64,000 bases of DNA. It comes from Streptomyces paradoxus. Lineage in GTDB: Bacteria; Actinomycetota; Actinomycetes; Streptomycetales; Streptomycetaceae. The DNA is taken from the NCBI RefSeq assembly GCF_014202475.1, contig NZ_JACHGV010000001.1:614186-678185 (forward strand). Reading direction: 5' to 3'. The translations under genes and the position numbers were made by a program. Position 1 is the stretch's first letter. Every line of letters begins with the position of its first letter. Below the pieces are notes generated by a model. It was not told where the DNA came from. It saw only the letters and a program-made list of their open reading frames with translations, and did no database searches. Positions 58,264 to 64,000 of this stretch are shown here, piece after piece.

Positions 58264-59196
58264 TCAGCTCAGGGCCGGTTCGTCCAGCGTCAACGTGCCC
58301 GCCCCGGCGTCCAGTTCGCCCCGGACCCCGAGGGGCATGGTCAGCGCTCCCTCGCCGTGCCCGAACCCGAACTCCTCCACGACGGGTACGCCCAGGCCGC
58401 CGAGCCGGTCGGCGAAGACCGCGCGCAGCCCCTCGCGCGGGCCGCACGCCTCCCAGGAGCCGAGCACGATCCCGGCGGCCCCGTCGAGCCAGCCGGCGCG
58501 CAGGAGTTGGGTCAGGTACCGGTCCAGGCGGTACGGGCTCTCGCCGACGTCCTCCACCAGCAGCAGCCCGCCGCGCGCCCCGGGGTGGGCGTGCGGGGTG
58601 CCGAGGTCGCTCGCGAGCAGGCTCAGGCACCCGCCCAGGGTGACACCCCGGGTGCGGCCCGGGACCAGTGCGGTGCCGCCCGGGGACACGGCCGTCAGGG
58701 TCCGTACGGACTCCGGCTCGAAGAGGGTGGCCCGCAGGTGCTCCTGGGCCCGGGCGTTCTTGAGGAAGTCGACGCCGGCGGCGGCGGGCCCGTACAGGGT
58801 GACCAGGCCCAGGCGGGTGGCGAAGGCCTGGTGCAGGACGGTGACATCGCTGAACCCGGTGAACACCTTCGGGCCCGCCGCCCGCATCGCCGCCCAGTCG
58901 AGCAGGTCGACCATGCGCTGGGCCCCGTACCCGCCCCGGGCGCACAGCACGGCCGCGACGGACGGATCGCACCAGGCGCTCTGGAGGTCGGCGGCCCGCT
59001 CCTCGTCGGCCCCGGCCAGGTAGTCCAGCCGTCCGTGGCGTGCGAGCACATGGGGCGCCACCACGGGGTCGAGGTCCCAGCCGCGCAGGATCTCGAGCCC
59101 GGCCTGGAGGCGTTCCTCGGGCACGGGCCCGCTGGGCGCGACGACGGCGACACGGGCGCCGGGGGCGAGCCGGGGCGGTCGTACCAGCGGGTTCAC
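58264..59196 (-). CDS. S66-family LD-carboxypeptidase
   Basis: 310 aa. Removes the terminal D-Ala from cytoplasmic murein tetrapeptides, or acts on related peptides such as microcin C. The catalytic Ser is in KVFTGFSDVTVL, and Glu and His are in VLGSWEACGP and EFGFGHGEGALTMPLGV. N-terminal GARVAVVAPSGPVPEERL is typical. GTG 59196 overlaps the S9 peptidase stop in GTGA. Last gene of the four-peptidase operon. Confidence 0.92.
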   Translation of the reverse strand: MNPLVRPPRLAPGARVAVVAPSGPVPEERLQAGLEILRGWDLDPVVAPHVLARHGRLDYLAGADEERAADLQSAWCDPSVAAVLCARGGYGAQRMVDLLDWAAMRAAGPKVFTGFSDVTVLHQAFATRLGLVTLYGPAAAGVDFLKNARAQEHLRATLFEPESVRTLTAVSPGGTALVPGRTRGVTLGGCLSLLASDLGTPHAHPGARGGLLLVEDVGESPYRLDRYLTQLLRAGWLDGAAGIVLGSWEACGPREGLRAVFADRLGGLGVPVVEEFGFGHGEGALTMPLGVRGELDAGAGTLTLDEPALS

Positions 59197-61157
59197 TTGG
59201 CGAGCTCCAGGGTGGGGACACCGGGCGGATCCAGGCGGAACACCTGGGCGTAGAGGGAGAGTTCGGCCTCGAGGGCGCGCACCATGGTCTCCGCCTTCCG
59301 GAAGCCGTGCCCCTCCCCCTCGAAGGCGAGATAGGCGTGCGGCACCCTCCGGCCCTCCAGGCGGGCCAGGAACCGCTCGCACTGGACGGGCGGGCAGATC
59401 ACGTCGTCGAGGCCCTGGAGCAGCAGGAACGGCACGGTGAGGCGGTCGGCGTGGGCGGCGGGCGAGCGCTCCGCGTACCGGGCGGGCACCTCGTCGAGCG
59501 GCCCGATCAGGCCCTCCAGGTACCGCGATTCGAAGTCGTGGGTCTCCCCCGCGCCCCAGCCGGCCAGGTCCAGGATCGGGTACTTGATGGTGCCGCAGGC
59601 GTAGACGTCGGTCGTGGTGAGCGAGGCGGCCGCGGTCCAGCCGCCCGCGCTGCCGCCCCGGACGGCGAGCCGGCCGCGGTCGGCGGTGCCCTCGTCGGCG
59701 AGGGCCAGGGCGACCGCGGCGCAGTCCTCGACGTCCACCACGCCCCACTGCTCGCGCAGCCGCTCCCGGTACGGGCGGCCGTATCCGGTGGAGCCGCCGT
59801 AGTTCACTTCGGCGACGCCGATGCCGCGCGAGGTGAAGTAGGCGATCTCCAGGTCGAGCACGAGCGGGGCCCGGCCGGTGGGCCCGCCGTGCGCCCAGAC
59901 GACGTAGGGCGGCAGTTCGTCGCCGGGTGCGACGCAGCCGGGGTGGTGCGGCGGGTAGATGTGGGCGTGGATGTCGCGTCCGTCGGGGCCGGTGAAGGTG
60001 CGGATCTGCGGCTCGGGGTAGTACGCGGGATCGACGGCGTCGTCGTGCTCGGCTCCGACGACCCGGGCCCGGCCGGTGCGGGCGTCCAGCTCCACGACCT
60101 CGTAGGCGCTGCGCGGGCTGGCCCCGACGGCGACGACCCGTTCGCCGTGGGCGGCGAGGGTGGGGGCGAACTCGGTCCAGGGCCCGGCCGCGTCGACGAC
60201 CTCGCCGGTCTCGGGGTCCAGGACGCCGAGGGCGGTGGCGCCCCGGCCGTGCACGACGGCGATCAGCCCGCTGTCGAGCGGCGTGAACCATCTCGAACCC
60301 AGCTTCCACAGCGCGCCGCCGAACTCCTCCTCGCGCGGGCACACCGGCTCCCCGTCGAGGTAGAGGTTCCACCAGCCGGTGCGGTCGCTCGCGTGCAGCA
60401 GCCGGCCGTCGCGGGTCCAGTCGGCCTGGGCGATGGCCTCGCCGGGGCCGCCGGCCACGGTCCGGGCGTCGCGCAGGGTGCCGTCGGACGCGACCTCGGC
60501 GAGGAGCAGCTCGGTGCCGTCCCAGGGCATGCGCGGATGGTCCCAGGCGAGCCAGGCGGCCCGCCGCCCGTCAGGCGAGAGCTTCGGCCCGGTGACGAAC
60601 CGGTGCCGTCCGTCGGTGAGTTCGCGGACGGCACCCCGGTCCCGGGCCGCGGACCCGTCCAGCGGTACGGCGGCCAGGACGCGGCGCACGTCTCCGGGCC
60701 CGTCACCGGTGAACTCCTCCAGCACGCACCACACTTCGCCCCGTTCGGGCAGCGGCAGCGGCTCCGCCCAGCGCAGGCCCCCGGCCACCGGGGACACGGG
60801 GGTGAGCGGGCGGGGTTCACCGCCCGGCTCGCAGCGGTACAGGCGCTGGTCGGCGAAGTTCACGAACACCACCAGCGGTCCGGCCTCACCGGCCAGGGCG
60901 GCCCACGGGTGCCCGCCGTACTCGATGACCCGGCTGCGCACGTTCCACGGCGCGGGCAGCAGGCACTCCTCCCGGCCGTCGGCGTGCCGCCGTACCAGGG
61001 TGCGCCGGCCGCCTTCGGCGGGGCGCGGCTCGGTCCACCACACCTCGTCGCCGACGAAGCCCACGTACTCCGGGTGCCCGTCGTGCGCGGCTGTCAGGGC
61101 CGCGTCGATGGGCGAGGGCCACGCCCCGTAGGCCAGCGTCCGCACCGTCTCCCCCAC
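59193..61157 (-). CDS. S9 prolyl-oligopeptidase-family peptidase
   Basis: 654 aa, cytoplasmic. An N-terminal seven-bladed propeller (blade motifs WTEPRPAEGGRRTLVRR, LSPDGRRAAWLAWDHP) is followed by an alpha/beta hydrolase domain: nucleophile VRGGSAGGW, Asp in LLLQGLDDVICPP, His in FEGEGHGFRK. It cuts short peptides, perhaps after Pro or Ala. GTG 61157 is preferred, giving GETVRTLAYGAWPSPID; GTG 61145 is the alternative. Four bases separate it from the upstream M20 stop. Confidence 0.9.
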   Translation of the reverse strand: MGETVRTLAYGAWPSPIDAALTAAHDGHPEYVGFVGDEVWWTEPRPAEGGRRTLVRRHADGREECLLPAPWNVRSRVIEYGGHPWAALAGEAGPLVVFVNFADQRLYRCEPGGEPRPLTPVSPVAGGLRWAEPLPLPERGEVWCVLEEFTGDGPGDVRRVLAAVPLDGSAARDRGAVRELTDGRHRFVTGPKLSPDGRRAAWLAWDHPRMPWDGTELLLAEVASDGTLRDARTVAGGPGEAIAQADWTRDGRLLHASDRTGWWNLYLDGEPVCPREEEFGGALWKLGSRWFTPLDSGLIAVVHGRGATALGVLDPETGEVVDAAGPWTEFAPTLAAHGERVVAVGASPRSAYEVVELDARTGRARVVGAEHDDAVDPAYYPEPQIRTFTGPDGRDIHAHIYPPHHPGCVAPGDELPPYVVWAHGGPTGRAPLVLDLEIAYFTSRGIGVAEVNYGGSTGYGRPYRERLREQWGVVDVEDCAAVALALADEGTADRGRLAVRGGSAGGWTAAASLTTTDVYACGTIKYPILDLAGWGAGETHDFESRYLEGLIGPLDEVPARYAERSPAAHADRLTVPFLLLQGLDDVICPPVQCERFLARLEGRRVPHAYLAFEGEGHGFRKAETMVRALEAELSLYAQVFRLDPPGVPTLELAK

Positions 61158-61161
61158 TCTC

Positions 61162-62475
61162 CTAGGCCGTCCGCAGGAACCGGTCGAGTACGCGGACACC
61201 GAAGTGCAGCGCCTCGACCGGTACCCGTTCGTCGACCCCGTGGAACATGGCCGCGTAGTCGTAACCGTCCGGCAGCTTCAGCGGGGTGAAGCCGTAGCCG
61301 GTGATGCCGAGGCGGGAGAACTGCTTGGCGTCGGTGCCGCCGGACATGCAGAACGGCACGACGTGGCCCTCCGGCGCGAACTCCTCGACGGCGGCCCGCA
61401 TGCCCGCGAACGTCGCCGAGTCCACCGGCGACTGAAGGGCGACCTCACGGTGGTGGAACTCCCAGTCCACGTCCGGCCCGGTGAGCCGGTCGAGGGTGCT
61501 GCGGAACTCCTCCTCGCCGCCGGGCATGTACCGGCCGTCCACGTGCGCCACGGCCTCCCCGGGAATGACGTTGATCTTGTAACCGGCGTCCAGCATGGTC
61601 GGGTTGGCGCTGTTGCGCAGGGTCGGCTCGACGAGCGCCGCGGCCGGGCCGAGCTTGTCCAGCAGCGCGTCCACGTCGGTGAGGCCGGTCTCGATGCCGT
61701 AGATCGCGGCGAGTTCCGTGAGCGCGGCGCGCACGGTCGGGGTGAGCCGCAGCGGCCACTCGTGCGCGCCGATCCGCGCGATCGCGCCCGCGAGGTGGGT
61801 GACGGCGTTGTCCCGGTTGACCTTGGAGCCGTGCCCGGCGCGTCCGCGGGCGGTGAGCTTCAGCCAGGCGGTGCCGCGTTCCCCGGCGGCGATCGGGTAG
61901 ATCTGCCGTCCGCTGCCATCGTGGAAGGTGAAGGCGCCCGACTCGCTGACGCCTTCGGTGCAGCCGTCGAACAGTTCGGGGTGCTCGTCGGCGAGGAACC
62001 CGGAGCCGTCCTCGGCGCTGGCCTCCTCGTCCGCGGTGAACGCGACGACGATGTCCCGGCGGGGCCGGACTCCCTGCCGGGCCCAGCCGCGCACGACGGC
62101 CAGGATCATCGCGTCCATGTTCTTCATGTCGACGGCCCCGCGTCCCCAGACCACCCCGTCGCGGATCTCCCCGGAGAAGGGGTGCACGCTCCAGTCGGCG
62201 GCCGCGGCGGGCACGACGTCCAGATGGCCGTGGAGCAGCAGGGCGTCGGCCGAGGGGTCGGTGCCCTCGATCCGGGCGACGACGTTGGTCCGCCCCTCGG
62301 TGCGCTCCAGCAGGACCGGTTCGACGCCGGCCTCGGCGAGCCGTGCGGCGGCGTACTCGGCGGCGGGCCGCTCCCGGCAGTCGCCGCCGCCCCGGTTGGT
62401 GGTGTCGATCCTGATGAGGTCGGACGTGAACGTCACGACCTCGTCCAGCGCGGGCGCGTCCACCTGCTCAGCCAT
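61162..62475 (-). CDS. M20-family metallopeptidase
   Basis: 437 aa. Zinc ligands appear in LLLHGHLDVVPA, VVWGRGAVDMKNMDA, VVAFTADEEASAE and the C-terminal EALHFGVRVL. A dimerisation domain lies in the middle (LKLTARGRAGHGSKVN). M20 enzymes release amino acids from dipeptides or acylated amino acids. ATG 62475 is preceded by GGAGGAG and overlaps the M55 3' end by 8 bases. Confidence 0.92.
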   Translation of the reverse strand: MAEQVDAPALDEVVTFTSDLIRIDTTNRGGGDCRERPAAEYAAARLAEAGVEPVLLERTEGRTNVVARIEGTDPSADALLLHGHLDVVPAAAADWSVHPFSGEIRDGVVWGRGAVDMKNMDAMILAVVRGWARQGVRPRRDIVVAFTADEEASAEDGSGFLADEHPELFDGCTEGVSESGAFTFHDGSGRQIYPIAAGERGTAWLKLTARGRAGHGSKVNRDNAVTHLAGAIARIGAHEWPLRLTPTVRAALTELAAIYGIETGLTDVDALLDKLGPAAALVEPTLRNSANPTMLDAGYKINVIPGEAVAHVDGRYMPGGEEEFRSTLDRLTGPDVDWEFHHREVALQSPVDSATFAGMRAAVEEFAPEGHVVPFCMSGGTDAKQFSRLGITGYGFTPLKLPDGYDYAAMFHGVDERVPVEALHFGVRVLDRFLRTA

Positions 62476-63301
62476 ACTGCTCCTCCACCGCGGCCGAGAC
62501 GATCGTGGTGACCGCCTTGAAGGCGCGGATGCCCTCGTACATGGTCTCGCTCGTGCAGGCCACCTTCCGTTCCCCGATCCGGTCCACACCCGGCACGACG
62601 GTGGCGGCCAGCGCCAGGTGCTCCGCGTCGAACTCCACGGCCACGGTGAACGGGCCGCCGCGCACGGGTTCGTGACGGACCGCCAGCGCGGCCGCCTCCT
62701 TCGCCGCCGCCCGGATCTCGGCCGCGGTCCGAGCGGGTGTACGGCACACCGCCGCGTAGCGCGAGACATGGTCCTTCACCGCGACCTTGAGCGCCTCGGG
62801 CGCGTACCCGAGCGCGTCCTCGCAGGCGATGTCGTCCCCGGTGACCAGCACGACCGGCACCCCGTACTCGGCGACGACATGGGCGTTGAGCAGCCCCTCG
62901 CTCGCCCGTACGTCGTTCACCCAGACACCCGTGATCTGGTTCGCGAGATAGGTGTGGGCGAGGACGCCCTCCATGCCGGCACCCGCGTGGTAGCCGACGA
63001 ACGCGATGCCGTCGACGTCGCCGTGCTGCACGCCCTCCACCATGGACAGCGCCTTGTGCCGGCCGGTGAGCAGCTGGGCGCGGTCGTCGAGCTGCTCCAG
63101 CAGCAGGTTGCGCATCGACCAGTGCGCCTCGTTGATGATCACCTCGTCGGCGCCGCCGTCGTAAAAGCCCCGTACGGCGGCGTTGACGTCGGAGGTGAAC
63201 AGTGAGCGGCAGCGCTCCCACTGGGAGGCCCCCGGCACCACGTCTTCGGGCCAGGTGACGCCGGTGGCGCCCTCCATGTCGGCGCTGATGAGGATTCTCA
63301 T
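62468..63301 (-). CDS. M55-family D-aminopeptidase (DppA-like)
   Basis: 277 aa. Zinc-binding ILISADMEGATGVTWPED at the N-terminus with the DxE pair, HWSMRNLLLEQLDD, and DGIAFVGYHAGAGMEG with a further His. DppA enzymes cut D-amino-acid peptides such as D-Ala-D-Ala. The ATG at 63301 gives the canonical N-terminus; 13 further upstream residues have no support. First gene of the four-peptidase operon M55-M20-S9-S66. Confidence 0.92.
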   Translation of the reverse strand: MRILISADMEGATGVTWPEDVVPGASQWERCRSLFTSDVNAAVRGFYDGGADEVIINEAHWSMRNLLLEQLDDRAQLLTGRHKALSMVEGVQHGDVDGIAFVGYHAGAGMEGVLAHTYLANQITGVWVNDVRASEGLLNAHVVAEYGVPVVLVTGDDIACEDALGYAPEALKVAVKDHVSRYAAVCRTPARTAAEIRAAAKEAAALAVRHEPVRGGPFTVAVEFDAEHLALAATVVPGVDRIGERKVACTSETMYEGIRAFKAVTTIVSAAVEEQYG

Positions 63302-63375
63302 GACGAGCCGTCCGGGGCGGAGATGTTCATGGTTCGTCACGCTACGCGCTGCGGGCGCAACCGGCTACGTGGTGG

Positions 63376-64000
63376 TCACCAACGGATCGGCAGGTCGGCG
63401 AGGAACGCGGTGAGGCGGTCGGCCAGCAGCCGGTGGTCGCGGGCCGAGTAGTGCCAGTGGCAGCCGGTGTGATCCAGGCCGGTGCTGTCGAGGGGCCAGT
63501 AGCGGACCCCGCGGTCGCCCGCGGCGGTGCGTTCCCGGACGACGTGCTCGACATGGCCGGCGAACGGGCCCGTGCCCGCGGCCAGGATGGTCGTCGCGGG
63601 CCCGTAGCGCCCCCGCAGCTTGACGAGGAAGTCGCTGTAGGCGCTGCGGTAGGCGGCGGCGAGGCTCTCGTCCGTCCACGGCTCGCCCGGGTTGACGGGG
63701 GTCGAGAAGTCGTTCGTGCCGAGGTGGACCACCACGAGCCGCGGCCGCCAGGTGCCCGGGTTCCGCCAGACGTCGCCGGGCACGTTCAGCAGCGCACGGT
63801 CGTAGAAGGTGCGGTAGTTCACCTCCGGGGAGCCGCCGTTGTAGTTGCGCACCATGCCCTGGCCCGAGTACGCGTTGATCTGGTAGTCGGCGCGCATGCC
63901 CCGGGCGGTGAGGGCGCCGTAGCTCACGTCGGCGTTGGTGGTGCGCTTCAGCTGCTCTCCGTCGCAGTCGCGGGAGGTCGAGAGGTTTCCGTAGCCGGCC
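63376..64000 (-). CDS. SGNH/GDSL hydrolase, CE2-like esterase, 5' end outside window
   Basis: At least 208 codons; the frame stays open to the window edge. Block III is LVVVHLGTNDFSTPVNPGE, and the catalytic Asp-His pair is in STGLDHTGCHWHYSARDH. The arrangement GYGNLSTSRDCDGEQL and TNADVSYGALTARGM fits carbohydrate esterase family 2, which removes acetyl groups from xylan or other glycans. The Ser-containing GDS block and any signal peptide or CBM lie outside. Its 3' end lies 75 bases before the M55 gene start on the same strand. Confidence 0.85.
   Translation of the reverse strand, partial: AGYGNLSTSRDCDGEQLKRTTNADVSYGALTARGMRADYQINAYSGQGMVRNYNGGSPEVNYRTFYDRALLNVPGDVWRNPGTWRPRLVVVHLGTNDFSTPVNPGEPWTDESLAAAYRSAYSDFLVKLRGRYGPATTILAAGTGPFAGHVEHVVRERTAAGDRGVRYWPLDSTGLDHTGCHWHYSARDHRLLADRLTAFLADLPIRW

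Overview
The window is high-GC (about 72%) actinobacterial DNA and almost certainly Streptomyces. Codon third positions are nearly all G/C. Long antisense shadow ORFs accompany every gene, and GTG starts and 4-base ATGA/GTGA overlaps are frequent. The gene content is also typical: an F420-dependent LLM enzyme, XRE/DUF5753 regulators, CBM2-bearing cellulases, and a gas vesicle cluster in the order gvpOAFGYZJLSK known from Streptomyces. I saw no tRNA, rRNA, CRISPR array, insertion sequence or prophage. Both ends cut genes: an aldo/keto reductase on the left and a GDSL/SGNH esterase on the right.

Layout. 1-2.5 kb: small oxidoreductases and a methyltransferase. 2.6-10.6 kb: a plant cell-wall degrading island with divergent GH6 cellobiohydrolase and GH48 cellulase, then GH74 xyloglucanase, all with CBM2 modules. 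The GH6/GH48 intergenic region carries one perfect and one imperfect CebR-type box placed on recognisable promoters. 10.5-16.6 kb: regulators (WYL, two XRE types), small enzymes and an orphan narJ-like gene. 16.6-23.5 kb: a LamG secreted protein, a second-type dnaK with a HAIR-like operator, a GDPD/CorA-like pair and OsmC. 23.5-33.8 kb: a MoxR ATPase/VWA metallopeptidase pair, a membrane-anchored alkaline-phosphatase-fold protein, two MBL-fold hydrolases, DedA, and a lysine-deficient aminotransferase-like protein.

33.9-49.2 kb looks like a general-stress island. It holds a SigB/SigF-family sigma factor, a TPP enzyme, DUF2795, CBS, DJ-1/PfpI and Vms1/Rv2629-type proteins, ABC-F and MOSC proteins, and the ten-gene gas vesicle operon. 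Several of these genes are preceded by SigB-type promoters (GNNT-N14/15-GGGTA-like). 49.2-54 kb is a tightly coupled operon of NDH-2-like dehydrogenase, transketolase and LigD polymerase domain, reading toward the gvp operon. It lies divergent from an F420-dependent oxidoreductase that has its own SigB-type promoter.

55-58 kb holds small housekeeping and accessory genes (YqeY, SDR, holin-X, VOC, GNAT), a diverged 85-bp-period tandem duplication at the SDR 3' end, and a decayed gene fragment. 58.3-63.3 kb is a four-peptidase operon (M55, M20, S9, S66) that reads like a module for scavenging peptides and D-amino-acid peptides, followed by the cut SGNH esterase.

The most unusual points are the lysine-less aminotransferase coupled to an MBL hydrolase, the ndh-tkt-ligD operon with a repeat-built tail on the dehydrogenase, the SigB-type promoters scattered over the stress island, the opposite-charge low-complexity tails of GvpY/GvpZ, and the GVN (not GMN) motif of the CorA-like protein. 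Function calls rest on motifs read by eye; no database search was run.
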